A stretch of 64,000 bases of DNA, taken from positions 124,001 to 188,000 of the forward strand of contig NZ_JBGGWB010000001.1 of assembly GCF_041321155.1 (NCBI RefSeq). The letters run 5' to 3'. Origin of the DNA: Sphingomonas sp. IW22. Lineage in GTDB: Bacteria; Pseudomonadota; Alphaproteobacteria; Sphingomonadales; Sphingomonadaceae. The position numbers were made by a program, and so were the translations under genes. How positions within the stretch are numbered: the stretch's first letter is position 1; every line of letters begins with the position of its first letter. The notes beneath the pieces are model-generated. The model searched no databases and was not told the DNA's origin. It saw only the letters and a program-made list of their open reading frames with translations. This document shows, in pieces, positions 18,884 through 28,544 of this stretch.

Positions 18884-19309
18884 TCAGTCGATCCGTACGC
18901 GGCCCCGCCCGCTTTTCACTGCACCGCGCTTTGCCTTCGCATCGACGCGGCGTGTCTGCGAGGCGCGGGTCGGCTTGGTCGCGCGTCGCGCCTTGGGCAC
19001 AATCGTTGCCTCGCGGATCATCTCGATAAGGCGTTCGCGAACTTCGCGTCGGTTCATTTCCTGCGACCGGGCACCTTCGCCGCGCAGGATAAGCACGCCT
19101 TCACGCGTCATGCGGCTGCCCGCCAGTTCGGCAAGGCGATATTTCACCCGGTCCGGCAGGTTCGGCGACGCGGCAATATCGAAGCGCAGCTGAACCGCGC
19201 TGTCGGTCGTGTTCACATGCTGCCCGCCGGGTCCGCTCGCGCGCGTAAAGCTTTCGACGAGTTCGCTCGAATCGATCGAAATTGCGCGGGTAACAGGGAT
19301 GCGGGCCAT
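18884..19309 (-). CDS. arfB: Ribosome-rescue peptidyl-tRNA hydrolase, RF-1 domain
   Basis: A 141-residue ArfB/YaeJ-type protein that releases peptide from stalled ribosomes independently of a codon. The GGQ motif is at residues 28-30 (GPGGQHVN). The C-terminal tail (about 106-141) is packed with Lys and Arg and in this family enters the empty mRNA channel. The short length without codon-recognition domains separates it from PrfA/PrfB. The ATG at 19309 is chosen over an upstream start nine codons away. Confidence 0.9.
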   Translation of the reverse strand: MARIPVTRAISIDSSELVESFTRASGPGGQHVNTTDSAVQLRFDIAASPNLPDRVKYRLAELAGSRMTREGVLILRGEGARSQEMNRREVRERLIEMIREATIVPKARRATKPTRASQTRRVDAKAKRGAVKSGRGRVRID

Positions 19310-19432
19310 GGCGCCGTCATGCCAGACCGCTGCCACGCCGCCACGCGCGGTTTACGAAACGATAGGTTTCCATGGTTTCCATTTTAGATCGCGCCCAGCC
19401 TCTCTATCTCCTGGTCAACCAAGGAGGTCATA

Positions 19433-20131
19433 ATGATCGACAAACGACCATTTGAAACGCTCGGCCATGCCGATCATGGCTGGCTCAACGCACGGCATCA
19501 TTTCTCGTTTGCCAATTATTACGATCCCGGTCGCATGGGCTGGGGCTCGATCCGCGTGTGGAACGATGACGAGATCGCGGCGAACAGCGGCTTCCCTCCG
19601 CACCCGCACCGCGACATGGAAATCATCACCTATGTCCGCACGGGCGCGATCACTCATCAGGATTCGATGGGCAACAAGGGCCGCACCGGCGCTGGCGATG
19701 TTCAGGTGATGTCGGCGGGCACGGGCGTTCGCCACGCCGAATATAATCTGGAAGCCGAAACCACGACGCTGTTCCAGATCTGGATCGAACCAAAGCGCGC
19801 GGGTGGTGCTCCCAGCTGGGGTGCAAAGCCGTTTCCCAAGAACGACCGTTCGGGCCGTTTCGTGACGCTGGCCAGCGGCTTTGCCGAAGATGGTGACGCC
19901 CTGCCGATCCGCGCCGATGCGCGGGTCATGGGCGCGACACTGAAGGCCGGCGAACGGGTCGAGCATGTCGTGGGCGAGGGTCGCCACGCCTATCTGGTGC
20001 CAGCGACAGGTGCGATCGAGATTGACGGCGTATCATTCAAGGCGCGCGACGGCGCCGCGCTGTCCGGTGGCAAGACCTATCTGATCCGCGCAGTCGAAGA
20101 TGCCGAGCTGGTGATGGTCGACGCCGACTGA
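19433..20131 (+). CDS. Pirin family protein
   Basis: A 232-residue bicupin with a strong AAGGAGG site before its ATG. The N-terminal cupin shows the pirin signature: [11 protein letters not shown], then [13 protein letters not shown] and HAEYN, supplying His/Glu metal ligands. Family members include YhhW with quercetinase activity in vitro, although the physiological role is usually unknown. It lies about 100 nt upstream of wrbA on the same strand. Both can be linked to redox stress, but that link is inferred. Confidence 0.88.
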   Translation: MIDKRPFETLGHADHGWLNARHHFSFANYYDPGRMGWGSIRVWNDDEIAANSGFPPHPHRDMEIITYVRTGAITHQDSMGNKGRTGAGDVQVMSAGTGVRHAEYNLEAETTTLFQIWIEPKRAGGAPSWGAKPFPKNDRSGRFVTLASGFAEDGDALPIRADARVMGATLKAGERVEHVVGEGRHAYLVPATGAIEIDGVSFKARDGAALSGGKTYLIRAVEDAELVMVDAD

Positions 20132-20139
20132 CGTTCTTC

Positions 20140-20173
20140 GACGCCTGCCTCCCTCCCCCTCCATGCAGGCGTC
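20140..20173 (+). other. Intercistronic hairpin between pirin gene and wrbA
   Basis: Perfect 9-bp arms GACGCCTGC (20140-20148) and GCAGGCGTC (20165-20173) enclose a pyrimidine-rich 16-nt loop. No U-tract follows. It is likely an mRNA structural element or a weak terminator. Confidence 0.4.
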
Positions 20174-20237
20174 GGACGGGGAAGGGCCGCGCCAACCGCG
20201 ACCCTTCCCCAACCCTTTCAAGACAGGAGATACGCCG

Positions 20238-20840
20238 ATGGCAAAGGTTCTGGTGCTTTATTACTCGTCCTATGGGCATATGTCGCAAATGGCCGACGCG
20301 GTTGCAGAAGGCGCGCGTTCGGCAGGCGCGACGGTGGACGTTCTGCGCGTCCCCGAAACCGCGCCCCCCGAAGTGGCAGCGGCTGCTGGCTTCAAGTCGG
20401 ATCACACCCACGGCGTGATCGAAAGTGCCGAAAAGCTGGCCGACTATGACGCGATCGTTATCGGCAGCCCGACCCGTTTCGGGCGCATGTCCAGCCAGAT
20501 GGCATCGTTCCTGGACCAGGCCGGCGGCCTGTGGTTCCGCGGCGCGCTGAACGGCAAGGTGGGCGCGGCCTTCACCTCCACCGCGACGCAGCATGGCGGG
20601 CAGGAGACGACGCTGTTCTCCATCATCACCAACCTGCTGCACTTCGGCCTGACGGTCGTTGGGCTCGACTATGGCTATCAGGCCCAGATGTCGAACGAGG
20701 CGGTCAATGGCGGCACCCCTTATGGCGCATCGACCATCGCCAATGGCGACGGCAGCCGCATGCCAAGCCAGATCGAACTCGACGGCGCGCGCTATCAGGG
20801 CAAGCGCGTTGCCGAAACGGCGGCCAAGCTGTTCGGCTGA
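20238..20840 (+). CDS. wrbA: NAD(P)H:quinone oxidoreductase WrbA
   Basis: A 200-residue flavodoxin-fold quinone reductase. The FMN phosphate loop is YYSSYGHM near residue 7, followed by GSPTRFG and [12 protein letters not shown], all typical of WrbA, which performs two-electron quinone reduction and protects against redox cycling. The ATG at 20238 has CAGGAGA upstream. An in-frame ATG at 20163 lies inside the upstream hairpin and is rejected. Confidence 0.93.
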   Translation: MAKVLVLYYSSYGHMSQMADAVAEGARSAGATVDVLRVPETAPPEVAAAAGFKSDHTHGVIESAEKLADYDAIVIGSPTRFGRMSSQMASFLDQAGGLWFRGALNGKVGAAFTSTATQHGGQETTLFSIITNLLHFGLTVVGLDYGYQAQMSNEAVNGGTPYGASTIANGDGSRMPSQIELDGARYQGKRVAETAAKLFG

Positions 20841-20847
20841 TGCCAAA

Positions 20848-20882
20848 GGGGGCGGCCTGACCGGGCCGCCCCCTTTTCTTTA
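20848..20882. terminator. Bidirectional intrinsic terminator between wrbA and gcvPB
   Basis: Arms GGGGGCGGCC (20848-20857) and GGCCGCCCCC (20864-20873) are perfect, and TTTTCTTT follows. It terminates wrbA. The hairpin lies immediately beyond the gcvPB stop on the other strand, where AAA before it gives a short U-run. Confidence 0.85.
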
Positions 20883-22457
20883 CTCTGCAGCCTCAGCCAG
20901 TACCGGTTCCTTCCACACCAGCACCGGCTTTCGCGCAGCCAGCGTTTCGTCAAGGCGACGGCGCGGGGCGAAGTGCGGGGCCGATTTCAGGCTGGCATCG
21001 CCCGCCTTGGCGCGTTCCGCGACTGACGCGAACGCATCGATGAACTGATCCAGGGCCGCCTTCGATTCGGTCTCGGTCGGCTCGACCAGCATCGCGCCGT
21101 GAACCACCAGCGGGAAATAGACCGTCATCGGGTGGAAGCCCTCGTCGATCAGTCCCTTGGCCACATCCAGCGTCGAGAAGCCCGCAGGGAAGCCTTCATC
21201 GCTGAACAGCGCCTCATGCATGCACGGCCCGCTCTTGGCGAATGGCGCGTCCAGCACGCCTTCCAGACGGCGCAGCACGTAATTGGCGTTCAGCACCGCA
21301 TCGCCCGACACCTGATACAGGCCGTCGGCACCGTGGCTGAGGATATAGGTCAGCGCGCGGGTGAACATGCCCATCTGGCCGTGGAATGCGGTCATCCGGC
21401 CAAAGCTGTCCGGGTGATCTTCGCCAACCGTTTCTTCCTCGACCAACTGGATGTGCCCGTCGGCATGACGCGCGGTGAAGGGCAGCGGACCGAAGGGTGC
21501 CAGCGCTTCGGACAATACCACCGGGCCAGAACCCGGACCGCCCCCTCCATGCGGGGTCGAGAAGGTCTTGTGCAGGTTGATGTGCATTGCATCGACGCCC
21601 AGATCGCCGGGGCGCACGCGACCGACGATCGCGTTGAAATTGGCGCCGTCGCAATAGACGTAGCCACCTGCGTCATGAACAGCATCGGAGATGATCTTCA
21701 GATCACGTTCGAACAGGCCGCAGGTGTTGGGGTTGGTGATCATCACGCCCGCAACGTCCGGCCCCAGCCGCGCTTTCAGCGCATCCGTATCGACACGGCC
21801 CGCATCGGTCGCGGGAATGTTCTCGACGGTGAAGCCGGCGAAGGCCGCCGTTGCCGGGTTGGTACCGTGCGCGCTTTCGGGGACGAGGATGACCTTGCGA
21901 TGCCCCTCCCCACGCGCTTCCAGCGCTGCCTTGATGCACAGGATGCCGCACAGCTCGCCATGCGCGCCCGCCTTTGGGCTCATCGCGACACCGTGCATAC
22001 CTGTCAGTTCGATCAGCCAGAAGGCCAGTTCGTTGATGACGCCCAGCGCCCCCTGCACCGTATCGACGGGTTGGAGCGGGTGAATGTCGGCAAAACCGGG
22101 TAACCGCGCCATTTTTTCGTTCAAGCGCGGATTATGCTTCATCGTGCAGGAGCCGAGCGGGAACAGGCCCAGGTCGATGGCATAATTCTGGCGGCTAAGG
22201 CGCGTGTAGTGGCGGACCGTTTCCGGTTCCGACAGGCCGGGCAGACCGATCGGTGCCCTGCGGCCAAGATCGCCCAGCCGGCTGGTTGCGGCGGGCACAT
22301 CAGGCAAGTCGACGCCCGTCGTCTCATCGCTGCCGATCTCGAAGATCAGCGCTTCTTCCAGCATCAGCGCCCGGTTACCGGTGCTGGTCGCGCGCGGCGC
22401 GGGGCCGTCGACCGACTGCATCTCGGGCTTCCACCCGCTCTGGTTGATCGCGCTCAT
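20880..22457 (-). CDS. gcvPB: Glycine dehydrogenase (decarboxylating) subunit 2
   Basis: A 525-residue PLP-bearing half of the split P-protein of the glycine cleavage system. The PLP lysine lies in [15 protein letters not shown] at about residue 297. It decarboxylates glycine and passes aminomethyl to lipoyl-GcvH. Its ATG overlaps the gcvPA stop (ATGA, 22454-22457). It is the last gene of the riboswitch-controlled gcvT-gcvH-gcvPA-gcvPB operon and ends at an intrinsic terminator. Confidence 0.95.
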   Translation of the reverse strand: MSAINQSGWKPEMQSVDGPAPRATSTGNRALMLEEALIFEIGSDETTGVDLPDVPAATSRLGDLGRRAPIGLPGLSEPETVRHYTRLSRQNYAIDLGLFPLGSCTMKHNPRLNEKMARLPGFADIHPLQPVDTVQGALGVINELAFWLIELTGMHGVAMSPKAGAHGELCGILCIKAALEARGEGHRKVILVPESAHGTNPATAAFAGFTVENIPATDAGRVDTDALKARLGPDVAGVMITNPNTCGLFERDLKIISDAVHDAGGYVYCDGANFNAIVGRVRPGDLGVDAMHINLHKTFSTPHGGGGPGSGPVVLSEALAPFGPLPFTARHADGHIQLVEEETVGEDHPDSFGRMTAFHGQMGMFTRALTYILSHGADGLYQVSGDAVLNANYVLRRLEGVLDAPFAKSGPCMHEALFSDEGFPAGFSTLDVAKGLIDEGFHPMTVYFPLVVHGAMLVEPTETESKAALDQFIDAFASVAERAKAGDASLKSAPHFAPRRRLDETLAARKPVLVWKEPVLAEAAE

Positions 22458-23812
22458 GCCAGCACCTCCTCAAGCGCGGCGGCAAGGGTTTCGACATCCT
22501 CCGCCGTCGTCGTCTCCGTCACCGCCACGACCAGCCCGCGCTCCAGCGCCTCGACGCCGGGATGCAAGCGGCCCAGCGACACGCCCGCCAGGATCTCGCG
22601 CTCGGCCAGCATGCGGACGATCGGCCGCGCTTCCTTGTTCAGTTTCAGCGTGAATTCGTTGAAGAAACCGGGCGTAACCAGTTCGACGCCCGGCACCTTG
22701 GCCAGCCGCTCCGCCGCCGCGCTTGCCGCGAAATGATTGGCCTCTGCCAGTCCCCGCAGCCCCTTTTCACCCAGCAACGTCATGTGGATGGAGAAGGCCA
22801 GAGCGCAAAGGCCCGAATTGGTGCAGATATTCGACGTCGCCTTCTCACGCCGGATATGCTGTTCGCGCGTCGACAGCGTGAGCACGAAACCGCGCTTGCC
22901 CTCTGCATCGACGGTTTCCCCGCACAAGCGGCCGGGCATCTGGCGGACATATTTGTCCTTGCACCCGAACAGCCCGACATAAGGCCCACCGAATTGCAGC
23001 CCGACGCCCAGCGACTGCCCCTCACCCACGACGATATCAGCGCCCATTTCACCGGGGGAGCGGATCGCGCCCAGCGCCACGGGTTCGGTCACCACCGCGA
23101 TCAGCAGCGCCTTCTTCGCCTGACACGCCGCCGCCAGTTCGGACAGGTCGCCGATGCGGCCCAGAATGTCCGGATACTGCACGACCACGCACGACGTATC
23201 GTCGTCGAGCGCACCGATCAGGTCGGCGGTGTCCGGCTCTGCCGACAGGTCCGGCAGGCGCGTGTTCAGCACGTCGCCGGTATATTTGGCCATCGTCTTT
23301 GCGACGGAGACATAATGCGGGTGCAGGCCGCCCGACAGGATCGCCTTTGCCCGGCGTGTCACACGGCGCGCCATGACAATCGCTTCCCAGCACGCGGTCG
23401 AGCCATCGTACATCGACGCATTGGCCACATCGGTCCCGAACAGGCGTGCGACCTGTGTCTGGAACTCGAACAGCATCTGCAGCGTGCCCTGTGCGATTTC
23501 CGGCTGATAGGGCGTGTAGGCAGTCAAAAACTCGCCGCGCTGGATCAGGTGATCGACCGTGGCGGGCACGTGATGGCGATAGGCACCGCAGCCGAGGAAG
23601 AAGGGCACTTCGCCCGCCACCACATTTCGGCGGGCAAGCGTCGTCATGTGCCGTTCGACCGCCAGTTCGCTGGCATGCATCGGCAATCCGGCAATGGGGC
23701 CGGGCTGGCGCGCGTGGACGGGCACATCCTCGAACAGTGCCTCGATCGACGGCGCGCCGATCGCGGCCAGCATCTCGCCGCGGTCGGCGTCGGTAAGGGG
23801 CAGGTAACGCAT
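22454..23812 (-). CDS. gcvPA: Glycine dehydrogenase (decarboxylating) subunit 1
   Basis: A 452-residue non-PLP half of the split P-protein, with [14 protein letters not shown] at the start, [14 protein letters not shown] and [12 protein letters not shown]. Tandem ATGs occur at 23815 and 23812; the second is preferred because GGAG then sits 7 nt away. It follows gcvH by about 43 nt and overlaps gcvPB by 4 nt. Split P-proteins occur in many alphaproteobacteria and Gram-positives, unlike the single-chain enterobacterial GcvP. Confidence 0.94.
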   Translation of the reverse strand: MRYLPLTDADRGEMLAAIGAPSIEALFEDVPVHARQPGPIAGLPMHASELAVERHMTTLARRNVVAGEVPFFLGCGAYRHHVPATVDHLIQRGEFLTAYTPYQPEIAQGTLQMLFEFQTQVARLFGTDVANASMYDGSTACWEAIVMARRVTRRAKAILSGGLHPHYVSVAKTMAKYTGDVLNTRLPDLSAEPDTADLIGALDDDTSCVVVQYPDILGRIGDLSELAAACQAKKALLIAVVTEPVALGAIRSPGEMGADIVVGEGQSLGVGLQFGGPYVGLFGCKDKYVRQMPGRLCGETVDAEGKRGFVLTLSTREQHIRREKATSNICTNSGLCALAFSIHMTLLGEKGLRGLAEANHFAASAAAERLAKVPGVELVTPGFFNEFTLKLNKEARPIVRMLAEREILAGVSLGRLHPGVEALERGLVVAVTETTTAEDVETLAAALEEVLA

Positions 23813-23855
23813 CATTGTCTCCAGCCCCGCCGCGACGGGCGGGGCATCGCGAAAA

Positions 23856-24227
23856 TCACAGCTTGCTGACGAAGTCCTTATAGGCGCCCTCGTCCATCAG
23901 GCCGTCGAGCTGGCCGGCATCGGCAAGCGTCAGCTTGAAGAACCAGCCTGTCCCTTCGGGATCGCTGTTCACCAGCGACGGGTCGTCGGCCAGCGCTGCA
24001 TTGCCCTCGAGCACGGTGCCGCTGACAGGGGCGTAAACGTCGCTGGCGGCCTTCACGCTCTCGACCACGGCCGCTTCGCCGCCCTTGGTAACCTCACGAC
24101 CCTCCTCAGGCACTTCCACGAACACGATGTCGCCAAGCTGACCTTGCGCGTAATCGGTGATGCCGACGGTCGCGGTGTCGCCGTCGACCTCGATCCACTC
24201 ATGCTCGTCGGTGAAATAACGGGTCAC
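23856..24227 (-). CDS. gcvH: Glycine cleavage system H protein
   Basis: A 123-residue lipoyl carrier. The lipoylation site is K59 in ESVKAASD, preceded by YFTDEHEWI and [12 protein letters not shown]. It shuttles the aminomethyl group among P, T and L proteins. Its ATG overlaps the gcvT stop by 4 nt (24224-24227). The lipoamide dehydrogenase (L protein) is not encoded in the window. Confidence 0.96.
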   Translation of the reverse strand: MTRYFTDEHEWIEVDGDTATVGITDYAQGQLGDIVFVEVPEEGREVTKGGEAAVVESVKAASDVYAPVSGTVLEGNAALADDPSLVNSDPEGTGWFFKLTLADAGQLDGLMDEGAYKDFVSKL

Positions 24228-25408
24228 TTTGACACTCCCTTGCGAATGTAACGATGGGGAACGAAGGGCATGGCCGCGACCGTCGCGGCGTGCGGCTTGC
24301 CCCGTTGCTGAAGCGTGATGGCGGTACCGGGTGCGGCGAGTTCTGCGGGAACGTACGCCATGGCGATCGGCTGGCCCACGCTGGGCGCAAAGCCGCCCGA
24401 CGTGACGCGCCCGATCGTCGCGCCATCGGCATCGACCACGGTCGCGCCCTCACGCACAGGCTGGCGCCCCTCCACGATCAGGCCGACGCGCTTGGTGGCG
24501 GCGCCGTTCGCATACTCGCTCAGCACGCGCTCTGCGCCCGGAAAGCCACCATCCTCGCGCCGCCGCTTTGACAGCGCAAAGCCCAAGTCGGCGGCAACCG
24601 GCGTCGTCTCTTCGTCCAGATCGTGGCCGTAAAGCGGCAGCCCCGCCTCCAGCCGCAACGAGTCGCGCGCGCCGAGGCCGATGGGCTTCACTTCCGGCTC
24701 GACACACAACGCCTGGGCCAGTGCGACCGCATCGTCGGCCGGCACCGAAATCTCGAAGCCGTCTTCGCCGGTATAGCCCGACCGGCTGATCCACAGGCCC
24801 ACACCCTGCCAATCGAACGCCGCCGCCGTCATGAAACCCAGCGCCGTGACGCCCGGCACCAGCCGTTCAAGTGCGTCGACCGCCTTCGGACCCTGCAACG
24901 CCAGCAGCGCGCGTTCGTCCAGCAGGTTCAGGTTGATCGCGTCGTCCAGCCTCTCGCGCAGATGCGCCAGATCGTCCCACTTGGTCGCGCCGTTCACGAC
25001 CATGTAGAATGCGGGTACATCGCCCTCGACCTCACCGAACGGATGGGCGGCAGGCAGCCGCGCCAGCATCAGATCGTCCAGAATACCGCCATTGTCGGCC
25101 AGCAGCAGCGAGTAACGCTGACGCCCGGCGCCCAGCCCGGCCACGTCGGCAGGCAGCAGCGATTCGAGCGCGTCGACCACGCCGGGGCCGTCGATCCGCA
25201 ACTGGCCCATATGGCTGACATCGAACAGACCCGCCGACTCGCGGGTCCACAGATGCTCAGCCATGATGCCTTCATACTGGATCGGCATGAGATAGCCGGC
25301 GAACTCGACCATTCGCGCGCCGCGTTCCCGGTGCCAGCCATCCAGCGGCAGCGTCAGAACGGGCGGCGCTTCGCCCTCAAATTCGTCTTCGGTCGGATGA
25401 TCGGCCAA
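24224..25408 (-). CDS. gcvT: Aminomethyltransferase (T protein)
   Basis: A 394-residue folate-dependent T protein transferring the aminomethyl carbon to tetrahydrofolate. Motifs include [39 protein letters not shown] and [20 protein letters not shown]. The frame stays open for another 98 codons upstream, but that part is the riboswitch, so a real start must lie below 25480. I choose TTG at 25408 because GGGAG stands before it; no ATG is available before the conserved region. It is the first gene of the gcv operon. Confidence 0.9.
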   Translation of the reverse strand: MADHPTEDEFEGEAPPVLTLPLDGWHRERGARMVEFAGYLMPIQYEGIMAEHLWTRESAGLFDVSHMGQLRIDGPGVVDALESLLPADVAGLGAGRQRYSLLLADNGGILDDLMLARLPAAHPFGEVEGDVPAFYMVVNGATKWDDLAHLRERLDDAINLNLLDERALLALQGPKAVDALERLVPGVTALGFMTAAAFDWQGVGLWISRSGYTGEDGFEISVPADDAVALAQALCVEPEVKPIGLGARDSLRLEAGLPLYGHDLDEETTPVAADLGFALSKRRREDGGFPGAERVLSEYANGAATKRVGLIVEGRQPVREGATVVDADGATIGRVTSGGFAPSVGQPIAMAYVPAELAAPGTAITLQQRGKPHAATVAAMPFVPHRYIRKGVSK

Positions 25409-25480
25409 GCAAGGCTCCCGTTGCGAAAAGGTGAAACCGACACGATCGCAGGGCCAGTATTGACCGCTCGTTCGCATCGC

Positions 25481-25664
25481 CCCCTCTGTCACGGGAACCT
25501 GAGAGCTTTCCCCCGGATAGCCGGAGTTACCCCTTCGGTGGGCAACGGATACGTCCGCTGCCGCTTTCCAGAGCATCGCAAGACCCGCGCGGTCCTTTGC
25601 ACCTGAGAGATTCCGGGGCGGTTGCTCCTTCGGTGGCGGGCCTTTCGACCCGCACTCTCCCGCG
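25481..25664 (-). promoter_or_regulatory. Tandem glycine riboswitch
   Basis: On the minus strand two gcvT-type aptamers lie in series. The first (about 25664-25590) has GGGAGAGTG, CCACCGAAGGAGCAACC and TCTCTCAGGTGCAAAGGACC. The second (about 25573-25481) has CTCTGGAAAG, CCACCGAAGGGGTAAC and CTCTCAGGT, closing with GACAGAGGGGG. These are the conserved core strings of the family, and the element directly precedes gcvT. Glycine binding normally turns expression on. The 70-nt tail to the gcvT start shows no clear U-tract terminator, so control of translation or early elongation is more likely. Outer boundaries are approximate. Confidence 0.95.
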
Positions 25665-25698
25665 CGTGTCCGCCGGTTGCCCGACGACGACGGGAGAA

Positions 25699-25727
25699 AC
25701 ACTGTCGCGCCGCAGCATCACTGTCAA
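25699..25727 (-). promoter_or_regulatory. Candidate promoter for the glycine riboswitch/gcv operon
   Basis: TTGACA (25727-25722) is a perfect -35 and is followed after 17 nt by CAGTGT (25704-25699), a weak -10. Transcription would begin about 25 nt before the first aptamer. Confidence 0.45.
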
Positions 25728-25884
25728 TCGCGCTTCGATGCGAAAGATGTGGAAGGCGCGCCGTCATGGTCCAAAAGCGGTGCCGTCGGCCGCCGTTGCA
25801 GTCACGCATCACCGCGAGATTTCCCACCCCGCAACCCCCGCGAACCCCTCGCCTATTGCGGCGAGCCGCGCTAGGCGTGCGGCT

Positions 25885-27072
25885 GTGCGTTGGAACCTGC
25901 TTTCGATCCTACCGCTGTTGCTGACGACGGCGGCCGTTCCCGGCGCACAGACGGCGGGCGTCAACAAGCTCGCCACCGATTCGGAAAGCCGTTGGGTCGC
26001 GTTCGACATGACGCCGGGCAATCAGATCCGCTTCGACATGCTGGTCGACGGCACTCGCGCCAGCGCGATCCTGGACACCGGCGTCAGCGCCAGCGTCGCC
26101 TCCCGCCTGTTTGCCACACGCGCCGGGCTGAAGCTGGAGCCTTCGCGCGGGGAGCGGGCCGATGCGGTGGGTGGTGCCGTGCCGCTGGGCTGGGCGCGGG
26201 TGAACAAGCTGGCGCTGGGCGCGCTGGATCAGCCGCGCACCCGGCTGGCAGTGGTCGATCTGTCCGCGATCGCAACCGGCAGCGCGCGTCCGGTCGACCT
26301 GCTGATCGGCAGCGACGTGCTCAGCTGCTGCGCGATCGACATCGACTATGAAAACCGCCGGTTCCGACTGCTGCCCAGCGGGCGGATGCCATTTTCGGGC
26401 GCTCGCGCACCGTTGTCGCGTCTGCCGGGGACCGGGGTGTTCGCCAGTGCGGTCAAGGTGGGGAAGGCACAATTCAGACCGCTGATCGTCGACACTGGCG
26501 ACGGTGCGGCGCTGACCCTGTCGCGGCCAAGCTGGACCGCCGCTCGCATCCGCCCACGCGCGGTTACCACGGCCATCGCCTTTGGCCTGGGCGGGCCAAT
26601 CGAAACCGAGATGACGGTGCTGCCCGATGTCCAACTGGGCGCGCTGCCGCCGCTGGCGGTGGAAACCCGGATCGAGGCAAAGGGTGGTTTTTCGGATCAG
26701 ACGCAGACCGCTGGTCGGATCGGCAATGGATGGTTCCAGCGTTACCGCGTTCTGATGGACGCACGCGCGGGTCACATGGTCCTAAAACCCGGTCGCGGCG
26801 CAGCCGATGACCCGGTTCGCTCAACCAGCGGGCTGCTGGTGGGATATGACAGCGGGCGGCTGTCGGTCCTGCATGTGATGCGCGGCAGCCCCGCGGCCGC
26901 TGGCCGATGGAAGGCGGGCGACCAGATCTGCACCGTGGACGGCACGCCGGTCCCACCCCCCGATCGCGGCACCGTCGATACCGGCTGGTCGGCGGGCGCA
27001 TCAGGGCGTTCTGTTCGCTTCGGCATGTGCGACGGCACCGAACGGCGGCTGACGCTCCGGCAATTTTACTGA
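25885..27072 (+). CDS. Exported two-lobed aspartic protease with PDZ domain
   Basis: A protein of about 395 residues from a GTG at 25885. A signal peptide (WNLLSILPLLLTTAAVPGAQ) gives export to the periplasm and is the reason for this start; an ATG at 25738 would bury the signal. Two retropepsin-type active-site triads are visible, DTG at 64-66 (AILDTGVSASVAS) and DTG at 203-205 (LIVDTGDGAALTL), each followed by a hydrophobic-Gly strand (LLIGSDVL in lobe 1). A PDZ region (about 312-370) includes VMRGSPAAAGRWKAGDQI. This is the aspartyl-protease-plus-PDZ type of bacterial protein. Substrate is unknown. A membrane glycosyltransferase follows after 2 nt. Confidence 0.78.
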   Translation: MRWNLLSILPLLLTTAAVPGAQTAGVNKLATDSESRWVAFDMTPGNQIRFDMLVDGTRASAILDTGVSASVASRLFATRAGLKLEPSRGERADAVGGAVPLGWARVNKLALGALDQPRTRLAVVDLSAIATGSARPVDLLIGSDVLSCCAIDIDYENRRFRLLPSGRMPFSGARAPLSRLPGTGVFASAVKVGKAQFRPLIVDTGDGAALTLSRPSWTAARIRPRAVTTAIAFGLGGPIETEMTVLPDVQLGALPPLAVETRIEAKGGFSDQTQTAGRIGNGWFQRYRVLMDARAGHMVLKPGRGAADDPVRSTSGLLVGYDSGRLSVLHVMRGSPAAAGRWKAGDQICTVDGTPVPPPDRGTVDTGWSAGASGRSVRFGMCDGTERRLTLRQFY

Positions 27073-27074
27073 CC

Positions 27075-28544
27075 ATGGCGGCGATGTCGGTTCGGGCGCG
27101 GCAATGGATGCCGGCACTTTTCCTTGCGCTGGTCGCACTGGCGCTGCGTGCATGGGATTTCGACAATCCGGTCATCCATGTTGACGAACAATATTATCTG
27201 CTGGTCGGCAGCCGGATATGGGATGGCGATATCCCCTTCATCGACTTGTGGGACCGAAAGCCGGTCGGGCTGTTCCTGCTCTATGCGCTGCCCGCGCTGT
27301 TTCCCGGCAACGGAGTGCTGGCCTATCAACTGATGGCGACGGCGGCAGCGGCGGCGACTGCGATCGTCCTGCGCGCATCGGCGCTGCGGATCGGCGCGCG
27401 GCGCAGCGGCGCGTTGCTGGCGGGCATTGCTTACCTCTTGTGGCTGTCCCCGCTGGGCGGGCGCGGTGGGCAATCGCCCGTTTTCTACAATCTCCCAATT
27501 GCGCTGGCGGTTTTCTGGACCCTGGGCCTGCCCGCACTGGCGCGGTCGGGACGGCAGGCGGCAATCATCGGCTCCGGCTTTGTAGCCTGTCTGGCGTGTG
27601 GGCTGGCGATCCAGCTGAAATACACCGCCGCGGTCGAGGGCGCCTTTGTCGGGCTGTCGCATATATGGTGGCTGCACCGCGCCGGCGCCCGGATCGGGAC
27701 ATCAGTTCTAGCGGCGCTATTGTGGATGGTTGCGGGCGTCGCCCCGACCGCAATGGCGGTTGGGGCGTATGCGGCGATGGGGCCGTCGGCGCTCAGCGCA
27801 TTCTGGTTCGCCAATTTCGATTCGATCTTTCTGCGCCCAGCTTATCCGTTGGATCAGGTGGCGATGCGCCTGTTGGGCATCGCGGCGCAACTCTCGCCAT
27901 TGATGGCATGCGCGCTGCTGGGTTGGCGGATGCGGCCGCGACCGACCCCGGCCGCGCTGTCGCTGGCTGCGGCGTGGTTGCTGGCGGCAACGGGCGGCTT
28001 CATCGCCATCGGCACGTTTTTCGACCATTATGCGCTGCCGCTGGTCGGCCCGCTGGCGCTGTTGTCGGCGGCGACCTTGGCCCGGCGGCCCCGCGCCGCG
28101 ATCGGGGCACTCGGGCTCGGTGTGCTGCTATTCCTAGCCGAGCGAGCTTTCATCCCCGACGACGCGCCCGGCGCGCGTGAAACGGCGCGGCTGGTTCAAC
28201 TCAACTCGCGCGGCGAATGTCCCTATGTCTTTATCGGCGACACCATCACCTATCATCTGGCGCACAGCTGTGTGCCGACAGCCTATGCCTTTCCCAACCT
28301 TCTGGCCTATTCGACCGAACAGGGCGCCACGGGTGTCGATGAGGCGGGCGAGGTCCGGCGCATCCTCAATCGGCGTCCGCCGGTCATCATATCCTCGACG
28401 CGCAAGCTGGACATCTGGAACCGCGCGAGCCTGTACGAGGTGAAGCACGCGCTTCGCAGCGACTATCGTCGCGTCTGGTCGACCCCCAGAAGTCAGTGGG
28501 AAACGGTGCTATACCTCAGGAACGATCTGAGCTTCCGACGTTAG
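27075..28544 (+). CDS. GT39-like polytopic membrane glycosyltransferase
   Basis: A 489-residue protein with about ten hydrophobic segments. The first outer loop contains the acidic VDEQYYL (D37, E38), followed by WDRKPVG (D60-K62), which matches the PMT/ArnT-type architecture using polyprenyl-phosphate sugar donors. A soluble C-terminal domain begins at about residue 370. The start ATG is 2 nt after the protease stop, so they form an operon. The acceptor could be lipid A, a glycolipid or a protein; the sequence does not say. The 3' end overlaps the convergent ModA-like gene by 4 nt. Confidence 0.75.
   Translation: MAAMSVRARQWMPALFLALVALALRAWDFDNPVIHVDEQYYLLVGSRIWDGDIPFIDLWDRKPVGLFLLYALPALFPGNGVLAYQLMATAAAAATAIVLRASALRIGARRSGALLAGIAYLLWLSPLGGRGGQSPVFYNLPIALAVFWTLGLPALARSGRQAAIIGSGFVACLACGLAIQLKYTAAVEGAFVGLSHIWWLHRAGARIGTSVLAALLWMVAGVAPTAMAVGAYAAMGPSALSAFWFANFDSIFLRPAYPLDQVAMRLLGIAAQLSPLMACALLGWRMRPRPTPAALSLAAAWLLAATGGFIAIGTFFDHYALPLVGPLALLSAATLARRPRAAIGALGLGVLLFLAERAFIPDDAPGARETARLVQLNSRGECPYVFIGDTITYHLAHSCVPTAYAFPNLLAYSTEQGATGVDEAGEVRRILNRRPPVIISSTRKLDIWNRASLYEVKHALRSDYRRVWSTPRSQWETVLYLRNDLSFRR

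Noticed and set aside
25409..25702. 98-codon N-terminal extension of gcvT
   Set aside because: The extension coincides with the glycine riboswitch and reads its aptamer strings; GcvT homology starts only after 25408.
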